A DNA stretch of 64,000 nucleotides from CAYGAG01 sp964347765. Its GTDB lineage: Archaea > Thermoproteota > Bathyarchaeia > Bathyarchaeales > Bathycorpusculaceae. Under the pieces are notes generated by a model. That model searched no databases. It was not told the origin of the DNA and worked only from the letters and a program-made list of their open reading frames with translations. Of this stretch, positions 46,695 to 55,592 are shown one piece after another (positions within the stretch are counted from its first letter, which is position 1; the number at the start of each line of letters is the position of its first letter). A program made the position numbers and the translations under genes. The stretch spans positions 15,469-79,468 of the forward strand of contig CAYGAG010000006.1 of NCBI GenBank assembly GCA_964347765.1, written 5' to 3'.

Positions 46695-47384
46695 CTACTC
46701 TTCTGTGAATCTTTTATAGGGTTCTAGGTTACCAATCCAGTCTTCTTGATTTATCGGCCACGTAAATAGAGGGCTTCGGGGTTTGCACACGATTTCTCTT
46801 ATCTCTATACCCCCTGTTGTCAGCAAATCGACCGAATTCGCTGCTTGGAGAACAAGGGCAGTGTCTAGGCCCACCCATGATCCCGCGACAGCCGCAACTT
46901 CCTCCCCCTTCATTAATGCACCGTTGTCAGTGGCCATCAGAGTGGCTGTGACGCAGACAGCAGTTCCAGAACTGATCATTCTCAGGCTTAGGCGAATCAG
47001 TGTTCCCAGGGTTGGAACACCTTTGTGTTCCAAGGCGGATCCAACATTGTACAGCGGATCAGTCGCTCTCACAATTCTGGCTCCAAGCTTTACCAATTGA
47101 TCCCAGATTTCTTTAGTAGGAATACCTATCCTCAGATCGCCAATTACAGTATCGTTGATTTTCGTGCCTGCAGCAGATGTAACAACTATAAGGTCTATTC
47201 CCGAGTTTCTCAGAATATTACATGCTTTCAGAGCGCTTAGACCAGTCTCCGAAGCGACAACTAGTTTCTTGATGTGCAATTCGTGGGCTCGCTTGACTGC
47301 AAGCTGTAGCGTCTTGCTAGTGTTGACCTGACCACAAGATTTGAAGTAGAAGATATTCTTCAAGTTACCTAGATTGCCATTCAT
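46695..47384 (-). CDS. Pyruvate kinase alpha/beta (C-terminal) domain protein
   Basis: 229 residues. It matches the PK_C domain without the kinase barrel: NTSKTLQLAVKRAHELHIKKLVVASETGLSALKACN, then GIDLIVVTSAAG. Stand-alone PK_C proteins occur in archaea and their role is unknown; a regulatory sugar-phosphate binding function is inferred. Convergent with the Tsr3 gene. Confidence 0.8.
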   Translation of the reverse strand: MNGNLGNLKNIFYFKSCGQVNTSKTLQLAVKRAHELHIKKLVVASETGLSALKACNILRNSGIDLIVVTSAAGTKINDTVIGDLRIGIPTKEIWDQLVKLGARIVRATDPLYNVGSALEHKGVPTLGTLIRLSLRMISSGTAVCVTATLMATDNGALMKGEEVAAVAGSWVGLDTALVLQAANSVDLLTTGGIEIREIVCKPRSPLFTWPINQEDWIGNLEPYKRFTEE

Positions 47385-47702
47385 CGTCTTTCCGTCTCCA
47401 TATGTTTCTTTTCGATGTATAGATCATTGTGAGAAATCTTTGCTTGTTAGGTTAGATTGGTCAATACTTAAAAGGATTGGTCGCCATTCTCGAAAGTGCA
47501 GTTTGGAGCCATTCAATGATTGAAAGTCAAGAAATTTCGTGTGATCTGTTCAGACTAGTCTTGGATAAGTGTTGCTTTTCGTTTTGGTAAGCGCCTGTTA
47601 CTTTCACATTTTTGCGTTAATATGAAAGTGATTTAGTTATAGAGGATTTTTCCTTAAGTGTTTATTTACTGGTATGATCATTAAAGGTTCAGGAGAAAGG
47701 AG
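47385..47702 (+). promoter_or_regulatory. Long upstream region of the dockerin gene with a 7+7 inverted repeat
   Basis: No gene in 318 bases. ACTTTCA (47600-47606) and TGAAAGT (47623-47629) form an inverted repeat just ahead of a TATA-like TTTAGTTATAG at about 47632-47642. AGGAGAAAGGAG precedes the ATG at 47703. This looks like a regulated promoter. Confidence 0.4.
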
Positions 47703-47969
47703 ATGCGGAAAAGAACAGCTTCGGGGATAATACTGGCAATTGTTATGCTGGAGTTGTCGATGATCGTTCTTGGAGCACGCGCCCAACTTGTCGGGGACTT
47801 AAATGATGACGGAGAAGTAAACTTGATGGATCTGGTCATAGCTGGTCAAGCATTCGGCTGCACTGAACTTAGTCCTAGGTGGAATCCAGCAGCAGACCTA
47901 AATGATGATGGCAAGGTCAACCTGATTGATCTGGGAACAATAGCCATCAACTTCGGAAGCACAGCCTAA
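47703..47969 (+). CDS. Secreted stand-alone dockerin-like protein
   Basis: 88 residues. A signal peptide (hydrophobic IILAIVMLELSMIVLGARA) is followed directly by two dockerin-like EF-hand repeats: LNDDGEVNLMDLVIAGQAFG and LNDDGKVNLIDLGTIAINFG. Each has the calcium loop D-N-DG-VN--DL. There is no other domain and no anchor. Dockerins usually sit at the end of an enzyme, so this may be a free connector or blocker of cohesin sites; a decayed larger gene is also possible. The strong SD favours a functional gene. Confidence 0.8.
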   Translation: MRKRTASGIILAIVMLELSMIVLGARAQLVGDLNDDGEVNLMDLVIAGQAFGCTELSPRWNPAADLNDDGKVNLIDLGTIAINFGSTA

Positions 47970-48125
47970 CATCCTCCCCTATTTTCATAGTGTTATTTCA
48001 ATTCCGACCAGATAGGAAGTGGAGTCTAGGCACATTATCGTTTGCCGAATCAATTTTGAGCTGCCATCATAGCATGTTAACAGCCTTTGATCTGCATGCA
48101 TGAGTAGTTACCTGAAGACTCAATT

Positions 48126-48320
48126 ATGGATCATGTCGAAATGGCTCCTGAGAATTTCAGACATGCTGTGAAGGAATAGCAGGGCTTCGCCAAACACGGA
48201 GTCGACAAGAGCCAGTTCATAGAAGCCTCATCAAAAAGTAGTGGCAGGATCATCTCTGGGAAAATCTATATTGGTGTTAAGCCTGCTGTTTTACAACGAG
48301 GTTTTGATCTATACTGGTGA
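48126..48320 (+). pseudogene. Possible remnant: open frame split by one in-frame TAG
   Basis: From ATG at 48126 the frame runs 64 codons to TGA at 48318, with one TAG at 48177. The second half (QGFAKHGVDKSQFIEASSKS) is protein-like in composition, but I do not recognise a family. Most likely a decayed gene. The rest of 47970-48343 holds only the ribosome-binding sites of the next gene. Confidence 0.25.
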
Positions 48321-48343
48321 AACGAATGAATGGTGAGAAGTTC

Positions 48344-48889
48344 ATGGTTCAGAATGTAAAGATTTTCTTGGTTCAGGGAGACATAACTGAACAAGATGTA
48401 GATGTTGTTGTGAACGCAGCCAATCCTATGCTTCTAGGAGGAGGTGGAGTAGATGGAGCGATTCATCGAAAAGGTGGACCTAGAATACTTGATGAATGTA
48501 GGCGAATAAGATCTGAAGAGTGGCCAGCCGGTCTTCCTACGGGAGAGGCAGTCATTACTACAGGAGGCGAATTGACCGCCAGATATGTTATTCACACAGT
48601 CGGGCCGGTCTGGCGCGGTGGAAATGAACGTGAACCCGAGCTTCTGGCAAAGGCGTACCGCAATTCGTTGAGACTAGCCGTTAAAAGGGGGCTAAAGACT
48701 GTAGCTTTTCCGTCTATAAGCACTGGGGCTTACGGATATCCAATAGAACCAGCAAGCAGAATCGCTTTGTCAACCACTAGAGAGTTTCTCTTAGAAAGAG
48801 GGGCGTTGAGCAAGGTTGCATTTGTCTTGTTCTCAAAACAAGATTTTGAGGTCTATAGAGAAGCAGCAAGAGAGATTTTGGAGTATTAG
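48344..48889 (+). CDS. Macro domain protein (ADP-ribose hydrolase/O-acetyl-ADP-ribose deacetylase type)
   Basis: 181 residues from the ATG at 48344, which has GGTGAG at 48332; two in-frame starts lie at 48317 (GTG) and 48326 (ATG). Macro signature is present: LVQGDIT, VVNAANPMLLGGGGVDGAIHRKGG (ligand loop) and FPSISTGAYGYP. The family removes ADP-ribose from proteins or hydrolyses O-acetyl-ADP-ribose. A Nudix hydrolase of ADP-ribose type is at 27851. No partner ADP-ribosyl transferase is adjacent. Confidence 0.9.
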   Translation: MVQNVKIFLVQGDITEQDVDVVVNAANPMLLGGGGVDGAIHRKGGPRILDECRRIRSEEWPAGLPTGEAVITTGGELTARYVIHTVGPVWRGGNEREPELLAKAYRNSLRLAVKRGLKTVAFPSISTGAYGYPIEPASRIALSTTREFLLERGALSKVAFVLFSKQDFEVYREAAREILEY

Positions 48890-49097
48890 CGTCTTTCAAC
48901 TTATATCGTTTTACTTTATTGGGTGAGGTGAGATTTGCATAGTATTTAATGTCTGTAGGACGGCAGGAAGATCCATGACCTATGCTTGCTGTAGTAGATT
49001 ATCAAGGACCTGTACGAAAAAAATGTGCCTGCAAGATGGAATCGATGAAAGCTTTTTAGGTTACAATCGGCAAAAAATTGAAAGAGGATTGACGAAG

Positions 49098-49319
49098 ATG
49101 ACAGAAAGAATACCCGTAGAAGAAGGGCGCTATCCTCCCATCATGACTCGGGAAATGCCTCATTTGGGTCATGCGAAACATCTTTGCCATCTCGTAGAAC
49201 ATCGCGGTATTGATATAAGCGAGTACAAGCCGTTAGTCAAAAATGCCAAATTTCTATGCAAAAAATGTGGCAGAGTAGCGGCCAATGAAGAAAATCTCTG
49301 TGAATCAATCAAGCTTTGA
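49098..49319 (+). CDS. Small zinc-binding protein of unknown function
   Basis: 73 residues from the ATG at 49098; the frame is open upstream to 48975 but that part is unlike the rest. A possible knuckle CKKCGRVAANEENLC near the end, plus His residues (LGHAKHLCHLVEHRG), suggest one zinc site. No known family. Confidence 0.55.
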   Translation: MTERIPVEEGRYPPIMTREMPHLGHAKHLCHLVEHRGIDISEYKPLVKNAKFLCKKCGRVAANEENLCESIKL

Positions 49320-49453
49320 GAACCAGAAGGCGACTTCAACATCCACCTTTTTTTTGTTTGCAGCCTCTCCAGCGACATACATACTACAATGAACATAGCC
49401 TTTTAACGATGGCTTATTAATCGTAATGACTAACTATTGAAGAGGTATGTTGA

Positions 49454-49909
49454 TTGGATTTTACCTTTGAGCTAATTTCAAAGAAGGAAGTTGATGCCTG
49501 CTTAGACATGATTATTTCGACTTTGGGAGATCAGTCCAAAGAGTATGGAGACAAGAGTACATTGAAGAGGATGATCTACGGCGATCGGGTGATGACATTG
49601 GTAGCGAAAAGCGAGGGGAAGGTTGTTGGTCTGATAAATGCCTCTGTGCTCGGCCTTCCCAGAATAATGTTTCTTACCGTTGCAGACGAAAGGAGCGCCC
49701 GCGAAGGTTTAGGAGGAAGATTGATTGATCAGATTGTGAGGGAGATCAGGAGACGATCGCCAAATGTGAAAAGAATATTGCATAATGAGTTTGGTGACAA
49801 TTTCAATGCTGTGGGACTCTATTCAATCAAGGGATTCAAGGTCACCGGATACATTAGAGATCCGGTAACAAGTAGAGATGTGGTCTTCATGGAGAAAACT
49901 GTCAACTGA
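49454..49909 (+). CDS. GNAT-family N-acetyltransferase
   Basis: 151 residues from a TTG at 49454, with GAGGT at 49442. GNAT core: IMFLTVADERSAREGLGGRLIDQIV (acetyl-CoA loop REGLGG) and AVGLYSIKGFKVTGY. Acceptor unknown. Its stop overlaps the convergent membrane protein gene by 8 bases. Confidence 0.8.
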   Translation: MDFTFELISKKEVDACLDMIISTLGDQSKEYGDKSTLKRMIYGDRVMTLVAKSEGKVVGLINASVLGLPRIMFLTVADERSAREGLGGRLIDQIVREIRRRSPNVKRILHNEFGDNFNAVGLYSIKGFKVTGYIRDPVTSRDVVFMEKTVN

Positions 49910-50324
49910 CAATCTTCTTCGAATTAGTAGTCCCGAGCTTTCCGAAGGGAAATTGCCTACAAAGAAGCGATCCGACGAAACTTCCTGCAAGAAGGATTGT
50001 CAAAACTAAGAGATGATCCGCCAAATACAGAAATCTTCTACCCCAAAGTAACTCAAACACGCCCATGAAGACATAAGCGTGAAAGACAAATGCGCCTATT
50101 CCTGTCTTCAGCCCGACTTTAAGATGTTCTTCAAGCGCCTTCCGAGAGACCAAGTAACCAGCAACTATGGCTCCCAAGAAGTACGATGCGAACAAGAGTT
50201 GCTGAAGGGCTACCCCCTCGATTTCAAAGAAAGAAGTCAGACTGAGAGTCAACCATGCTAACGAATTCGAAAATGCTGCTCCTGCAACATAGTCCACGAG
50301 TTTCGGCGCTTCTATTGACTTCAT
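49902..50324 (-). CDS. Small four-helix membrane protein of unknown function
   Basis: 140 residues. Four hydrophobic segments (AWLTLSLTSFFEIEG region, LLFASYFLGAIVAGYL, TGIGAFVFHAYVFMGVFEL, HLLVLTILLAGSFVGSLL). No motif or family is recognised. Convergent with the GNAT gene and divergent from the MutL-like gene. Confidence 0.65.
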   Translation of the reverse strand: MKSIEAPKLVDYVAGAAFSNSLAWLTLSLTSFFEIEGVALQQLLFASYFLGAIVAGYLVSRKALEEHLKVGLKTGIGAFVFHAYVFMGVFELLWGRRFLYLADHLLVLTILLAGSFVGSLLCRQFPFGKLGTTNSKKIVS

Positions 50325-50404
50325 GTATTAACACTACGCAGATAGATCACTATTTAAACTGGCGAATTTAATCTTATAGTGCAAAAAAACAAAGGTAGGA
50401 CTGG

Positions 50405-52276
50405 TTGACATCGCAGAAGAAGTCACATGTGGCTGCCAGATCATTGGAGATTAACCCTGAAGAGATAAACATCATCTTGGCAACTGATTGTGGAAGTACG
50501 ACAAGCAAGGCCCGTTTCTTCAGGAAGATCGATGGAGAATATCGATTTGTCGCCAGCGGCGAGGCGCCTACAACGGTGGAAGCACCTTTTGAAGATGTAA
50601 CGCTCGGCGTTCGAAATGCAGTGCGAGAAGTGGAAGAGCTTACCGGACATAAAATGCTAGGTCTGCAAGGAATATTGACCCCTTCTCGAGATGATAAGGA
50701 GGGAGTGGATCTGTACGTTACAACTAGTAGTGCTGGTGGGGGGCTTCAAATGATGGTTACCGGAGTCGTAAAGACTATGACAGCTGAAAGCGCTGAAAGG
50801 ACGGCTTTGGGTGCAGGTGCCATAGTAATGGATGTCATAGCTGTGGACGACGGGCGTCGCCCTTATGAGAAAATCCAGAAAATCCGTTATCTCAGACCCG
50901 ATATGATCTTGTTGGCTGGTGGAACTGATGGGGGGACAATTACACATGTAGTTGAAACTGCTGAGTTGATAGACGCAGCAAAGCCCAAGCCCCGATTGGG
51001 CGTAGATTTCGAGTTGCCTGTTGTCTTTGCAGGTAACAAGGAAGCTCGTCAATGTATAGAAGAGACTCTGGGAAGAGTGTTCGCTTTAAGAATTGTTGAT
51101 AACATACGGCCTGTTCTTGAGATGGAAAACACAGAACCAGCTAGAAACGTGATTCATGAGCTCTTTATGGAACATGTAATGTCCCATGCACCAGGATATG
51201 ATAAATTGATGAACTGGACACCTGTCCCTATTATGCCAACACCTGCTGGAGAAGGCAAAATGTTTCGAGCGATTGCAGAAACATACAACGCGAACGTCGT
51301 TGGTGTTGGGCTAGGCGGAGCAACCACAAACGTTTATTCAATGTATGAAAAAGAGTTTGTTAGAACTGTCAGCGCCAATTTGGGTATGAGTTATAGTATC
51401 TGCAACGTGTTGAAAGAGGCTGGTACAGAAAACATCACGCGATGGATACCTTTCGACTTAAAGGAAGAAGATCTCCGCAATCGCCTTTACAACAAAATGA
51501 TTCGTCCCACTACAATTCCGCAAAGCATAGGGGATCTAGTGATCGAGCATGCTGTCGCAAGGGAGGCATTGCGGCTAGGCTTCGAACATCACAAATTGCT
51601 GGCCAGACCTCTTCGTGGTGTTCAAAGGAAGCGAACAATAGCTGATATTTTTGAGCAACGGGCATTTGAGGAGACATACATAGATATGTTGCACGTTGAC
51701 ATATTGGCTGGTACAGGCGGTCTTCTGTCTCATGCCCCCAGGAGAGTTCAGTCAGCTCTTATGCTGATCGATGGTTTTCTCCCTGAAGGACTGACAAGAT
51801 TGGCGCAGGACAGTGTTTTCATGATGCCTCATCTTGGAGTTCTATCCACAGTGCATCCTAAGGCTGCAATGGAGATCTTCGAGAAAGATTGTCTTGTGAG
51901 AATAGGAGTATGCATTGCTCCACGAGGAGTTGCTGAGAAGGGGAGGGAAAGCGTTATGGAGGTCACACTCCGTATGCCCGACAATTCAGTCCTTAAGGAG
52001 TCTGTTCAGTTTGGTTCAATAAAGAAAATCCCGCTGGGCGAAGGGGAAAGAGCGGAATTAGATGTCTCCCCGTTCCGAAATGGCGATGTTGGCCAAGGTC
52101 CTGGGAAGAAAAGAACTGTTACAGTCGAGGGTGGAGTTGTTGGGATTATACTGGATGCTCGTGGAAGACCAATAGTTTTTCCAACGGACGACGGCGAAAG
52201 GAAGCAGAAGTTGATTGAGTGGTTCAAAGCCCTCGACGCGTATCCCGAAAGATTATACAAGGTATGCAGGGGTTAG
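50405..52276 (+). CDS. MutL/GlmL-like ASKHA ATPase (glutamate mutase L family)
   Basis: 623 residues from a TTG at 50405. ATPase phosphate loop ATDCGSTTSKARFF, then YVTTSSAGGGLQMMVTGVV, ILLAGGTDGGTITHVVET, GVGLGGATTNVYS. These are diagnostic of MutL/GlmL, an actin-fold protein found with adenosylcobalamin-dependent glutamate mutase and thought to be its chaperone. No mutase subunit is in this window. Here it heads a long co-directional block; the next gene begins 8 bases after its stop, and membrane genes follow. This context hints at a role beyond mutase repair. Confidence 0.88.
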   Translation: MTSQKKSHVAARSLEINPEEINIILATDCGSTTSKARFFRKIDGEYRFVASGEAPTTVEAPFEDVTLGVRNAVREVEELTGHKMLGLQGILTPSRDDKEGVDLYVTTSSAGGGLQMMVTGVVKTMTAESAERTALGAGAIVMDVIAVDDGRRPYEKIQKIRYLRPDMILLAGGTDGGTITHVVETAELIDAAKPKPRLGVDFELPVVFAGNKEARQCIEETLGRVFALRIVDNIRPVLEMENTEPARNVIHELFMEHVMSHAPGYDKLMNWTPVPIMPTPAGEGKMFRAIAETYNANVVGVGLGGATTNVYSMYEKEFVRTVSANLGMSYSICNVLKEAGTENITRWIPFDLKEEDLRNRLYNKMIRPTTIPQSIGDLVIEHAVAREALRLGFEHHKLLARPLRGVQRKRTIADIFEQRAFEETYIDMLHVDILAGTGGLLSHAPRRVQSALMLIDGFLPEGLTRLAQDSVFMMPHLGVLSTVHPKAAMEIFEKDCLVRIGVCIAPRGVAEKGRESVMEVTLRMPDNSVLKESVQFGSIKKIPLGEGERAELDVSPFRNGDVGQGPGKKRTVTVEGGVVGIILDARGRPIVFPTDDGERKQKLIEWFKALDAYPERLYKVCRG

Positions 52277-52283
52277 CAAATAG

Positions 52284-53429
52284 TTGTCCTCTGAAGCCTG
52301 CTGTTATACTCCTGGACTGAAAAGAAAGGCTGCCACAATGGTGAGAAAGATTAGGAGGCTTCCGATTCCAGGCGAGGTTCTTGTCGAGAAGGGGGATAGA
52401 GTTGAGGCGAATACAGCAGTTGCCAGAGCTTTCATCCTAGGCGAGGTTTACGTAGTAGACGTCGCAAGCATTCTGGGAGTTGATGTCTGGGAAACGTCAA
52501 AATACATGCTCAAGAAGAAGGGAGAAGAAGTCACGAAAGGTGAGCCTATTGCTCTGGTCAAAGCCTTTTTCGGTCTTCTCAAAAAGTGTGCCTATGCGTC
52601 GTCTTCCGGAACTGTTGAACGAATATCGGATGTTACAGGCCAAGTGCTCATTAGAGAATCAAAAGTTCCCATAGAGGTTGATGCCTACATTCCTGGTAGG
52701 ATTGTTGAAATTTTTCCGGAAGAAGGAGCCACGATTGAAACCTCTGCTGCTCTTATTCAAGGGATATTTGGTGTAGGTGGAGAGAGGAAAGGTAGGTTAA
52801 TGATAGTTTCGAAGACTCCTGATGAGGTCCTAACCTCTAAGCAGCTTGGACCCAAGTGCAAAGGAAGAATTATCATAGGGGGAGCTCGAATCACAGATGA
52901 TGGCTTGAAGAAGGCTGTTGAAGTAGGAGCTAAAGGAGTCGTGACTGGAGGAATAGACGATCATGATCTCTCTAACTTCTTAGGATACAAGATCGGAATT
53001 GCTATCACAGGGTATGAAGACATTCCATTGACGCTTATAATCACAGAGGGTTTCGGCGAAATGGTGATGTCAGACAAGACCTTTTCGTTGCTGAAGCAGT
53101 TTGATGGCAAGCAGGTTTCTATTGACGGCGCTACACAAATAAGAGCTGGAGTTTTAAGACCGGAGATAATCATTCCAAGACCTGAAATCCCTACTGAGGA
53201 ACTTGACCTCGGAGAGGTGACTGGATTTCATGAGGAGGGTCTTTTGAAAGGCACTCCAATAAGGATAATCAGAGAACCATACTTCGGAGCATTAGGCGTT
53301 GTCTCTAAACTTCCCGTGCAACTTCAGGCAATAGAGACAGAATCTGATGTAAGAGTCTTAGAAGCAGAGCTTGCAGACGGAAGACATGTAATTGTGCCCA
53401 GAGCTAATGTAGAAATAATAGAAGAATAA
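52284..53429 (+). CDS. Conserved partner of MutL-like protein, barrel-sandwich/KOW-like domains
   Basis: 381 residues. Several beta-hairpin units resembling biotinyl/lipoyl barrels (RRLPIPGEVLVEKGDRVEAN and later CAYASSSGTVERISDVTGQV) are followed by an alpha/beta region (GRIIIGGARITDDGLKKAVE) and a KOW-like end (HEEGLLKGTPIRIIREPYFG). I do not know a named function. The TTG start at 52284 keeps the N-terminus usual for such proteins; the ATG at 52338 is an alternative. It begins 8 bases after the MutL-like gene, so they are almost surely in one operon. Confidence 0.72.
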   Translation: MSSEACCYTPGLKRKAATMVRKIRRLPIPGEVLVEKGDRVEANTAVARAFILGEVYVVDVASILGVDVWETSKYMLKKKGEEVTKGEPIALVKAFFGLLKKCAYASSSGTVERISDVTGQVLIRESKVPIEVDAYIPGRIVEIFPEEGATIETSAALIQGIFGVGGERKGRLMIVSKTPDEVLTSKQLGPKCKGRIIIGGARITDDGLKKAVEVGAKGVVTGGIDDHDLSNFLGYKIGIAITGYEDIPLTLIITEGFGEMVMSDKTFSLLKQFDGKQVSIDGATQIRAGVLRPEIIIPRPEIPTEELDLGEVTGFHEEGLLKGTPIRIIREPYFGALGVVSKLPVQLQAIETESDVRVLEAELADGRHVIVPRANVEIIEE

Positions 53430-53513
53430 TGAATCCATTAGCAGGAGTTAAGATTCTTGGGTCTCTGGAGAGAATCTAGAAGCAACCGGGCGAAGGCTAA
53501 CCTCGAAAGTGGT

Positions 53514-54410
53514 ATGTCTCAAGAAATAATCCATGATCCTCTCTTGCTCGACTGCGTGAAAACTGAGAATTATCTTGCGGTGGCTTTGGGAATTCGTCCT
53601 TGCTCATTCGTTACGATTCCAGCGGAATTTCCAGGCGGGTATAAGCTGGGAAGGAAGATTGATGGACTGTGCATGGAGGACCTGCAAGCTGTAATGAGTG
53701 CTGACGCTGCTGAGAAACGGGCTCTTATGAAGAGGTTGAAGGAGAGAATCCGAGAAGCTTTCAGGAAAGTCGTTTTGTCATCTGATGTCTATAAAGCGCA
53801 CATAAAATGGTCCAAACAACTTTTTCTTAAGACCTACAATGTCGAAGTGAGACCAAGCATCTGTGAACTGTATCTGTTCAGGGAATCAAGAATTAAGAAA
53901 GCATTAGAAAACCTAATGAGAGTTAGAGAGAGCGAAAGAGAAAGGCTTAGGCTTGGAAGAGATGTCAAAATAAAAAAGGCCAATTTGGCCTATGCAGAAG
54001 AGATGTCTTCAGAGTATCTCAGCTCTCTTGGCAGGTTGCTGGGCTATCCTTCCTGTTGCGTCCAAAGCTACATCAATGATCGCCTCAACGAAGATATGAC
54101 CGTTGAGATTCGGTCTAGTCGGCAGATTGAGGGATTGGTCAATCAGCTAGAAGATCTTGAAATCTATGCTTTTTTTGCCAAGGATTTTTTTCCATGTAAG
54201 CCTGAATGTCAAAATGCTATCAGAATCGGGAAAAGTATTTTTGATAGTCTAAACGCACTGAACCCAAAACTCGGCGATCTTTACCTTGGCTGTGTAAGAA
54301 GAAACGTTGAGATGATAAGAAGGTATCCTCAACTAATAGAACAACATAAAAAGAACCTAAATAAAAGGACTCGAGAGTTCGCCGGCATGGTGCATGGGCT
54401 AAAGACTTAA
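53514..54410 (+). CDS. DUF483-type protein
   Basis: 298 residues from the ATG at 53514; an in-frame TTG at 53457 would add 19 residues. The recognisable DUF483 box is RLLGYPSCCVQSYINDRLNED, with other Cys in FFPCKPECQNA. A long coiled segment (RESERERLRLGRDVKIKKA) lies in the middle. Function unknown. It follows the MutL partner on the same strand. Confidence 0.68.
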   Translation: MSQEIIHDPLLLDCVKTENYLAVALGIRPCSFVTIPAEFPGGYKLGRKIDGLCMEDLQAVMSADAAEKRALMKRLKERIREAFRKVVLSSDVYKAHIKWSKQLFLKTYNVEVRPSICELYLFRESRIKKALENLMRVRESERERLRLGRDVKIKKANLAYAEEMSSEYLSSLGRLLGYPSCCVQSYINDRLNEDMTVEIRSSRQIEGLVNQLEDLEIYAFFAKDFFPCKPECQNAIRIGKSIFDSLNALNPKLGDLYLGCVRRNVEMIRRYPQLIEQHKKNLNKRTREFAGMVHGLKT

Positions 54411-54475
54411 ATGTACACACGGTCAAAAAGAACATTACAAGGCGTGCCTCCTCTTCGGAGACAAATGGTGGATAT

Positions 54476-54799
54476 ATGTATCGGTATGCCACCCAGCTTT
54501 CACAAGAGAGGGCGGAGTATCTCATCGAGAAACTCGCCCGCTGGATAACGAATCACCGCTTAGAAACTCCAGCAGTGATGTTCTTGGAATCAATGAAGCC
54601 TCTATCGTTTATTGGCAGCCAACTGTGGCTCATGTACGGTGTGCCGATGCTTGGAATAGTCGTTGATGAGCGAGAGAGTTCTGAGTTAGGGCTACTCTTT
54701 GAAGACCGGAAGAATGTCGAAGCCTTGATCTGCAAAGTAGAGGAGTTGGCACGCGAGACAGAGCAAAAAAGAAAGGAAAAAGAGGAAAGAAGGAAATGA
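54476..54799 (+). CDS. Small helical protein, first gene of the membrane module
   Basis: 107 residues starting ATG at 54476 with GGTGG nine bases upstream. Alpha-beta N-terminal part (RAEYLIEKLARWITNHRLETPAVMFLESMKPLSFIGSQ) includes an amphipathic region, and a strongly charged coiled C-terminus ends in KEKEERRK. No family name. Its stop overlaps the start of the DUF6754-type gene by four bases (ATGA), so they are co-translated. Confidence 0.65.
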   Translation: MYRYATQLSQERAEYLIEKLARWITNHRLETPAVMFLESMKPLSFIGSQLWLMYGVPMLGIVVDERESSELGLLFEDRKNVEALICKVEELARETEQKRKEKEERRK

Positions 54800-55581
54800 G
54801 TATAATCAACGAAGGCTTGGTTGCTTCGTTTGTTCTACTGATTGTCGTTGTAGGTGAAGGTCTAATTGCTCTCTTCCTGTCGCGTTCAGGGAAGGCGCAT
54901 CCTAAGATTCGCAAGATAACAGGACTGGAAGCCATAGAAGAAGCTGTCGGACGGGCAACAGAAATGGGACGACCAATCACATACACCACAGGACTAGGCG
55001 GCATCAGGGACCAATACCTCTACCAGACCATCGCTGGATTGAACATACTGGGCTACACGGCTGAGCTGGCAGCAAAATACGACGCGGAATTGATCTATTT
55101 CCCATACGACCCAACTATCATGCCAATGGCTGTTGATGTTATGGAGCAAGCCTACATCCGAGCTGGTAAAGAAGACAAATTCAATCCAGAAAGCATCCAA
55201 TACCTCGGAGGCGATCAATTTCCATGGGCTTTCGGCGTTCTGGGAACAATGTACAGAGAACAGAGTGCAGCAAACATCCATATGGGCCCATTCTGGGCTG
55301 AGTCACTTATATTGGCTGAAGCTGGCTTCTATACAGGCGCGATTCAGATCGCTGGAACAGCAAACTTTCACCAAATACACTTCTTTGTCGTCGCCGCTGA
55401 TTATGCCTTGATTGGCGAAGAGTTGATGGCAGCTGGCGCTTATCTCTCCAAAGATCCAACCCAGATAGGCTCATTGTGGGGAGCAGACTTCGGGAAAATC
55501 ACGACTGTGGCGCTGATCGTCATCGGTGTAATACTCACTGCTGCGGGCATAGAAGTGCTGAATGATTTCTTTGCACTGTAG
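54796..55581 (+). CDS. DUF6754-type membrane protein
   Basis: 261 residues. An N-terminal membrane helix (LVASFVLLIVVVGEGLIALFL), then an alpha/beta domain with TGLEAIEEAVGRATEMGRP, GLNILGYTAELAAKYD, FWAESLILAEAGFYTGAIQIAGT and ALIGEELMAAGAYLS, then a C-terminal membrane helix near VALIVIGVILTAAGI. These blocks match proteins annotated DUF6754 in Chloroflexi and archaea, for which no function is known to me. Same module as the next three genes. Confidence 0.78.
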   Translation: MSIINEGLVASFVLLIVVVGEGLIALFLSRSGKAHPKIRKITGLEAIEEAVGRATEMGRPITYTTGLGGIRDQYLYQTIAGLNILGYTAELAAKYDAELIYFPYDPTIMPMAVDVMEQAYIRAGKEDKFNPESIQYLGGDQFPWAFGVLGTMYREQSAANIHMGPFWAESLILAEAGFYTGAIQIAGTANFHQIHFFVVAADYALIGEELMAAGAYLSKDPTQIGSLWGADFGKITTVALIVIGVILTAAGIEVLNDFFAL

Positions 55582-55592
55582 GAGGAACATGG

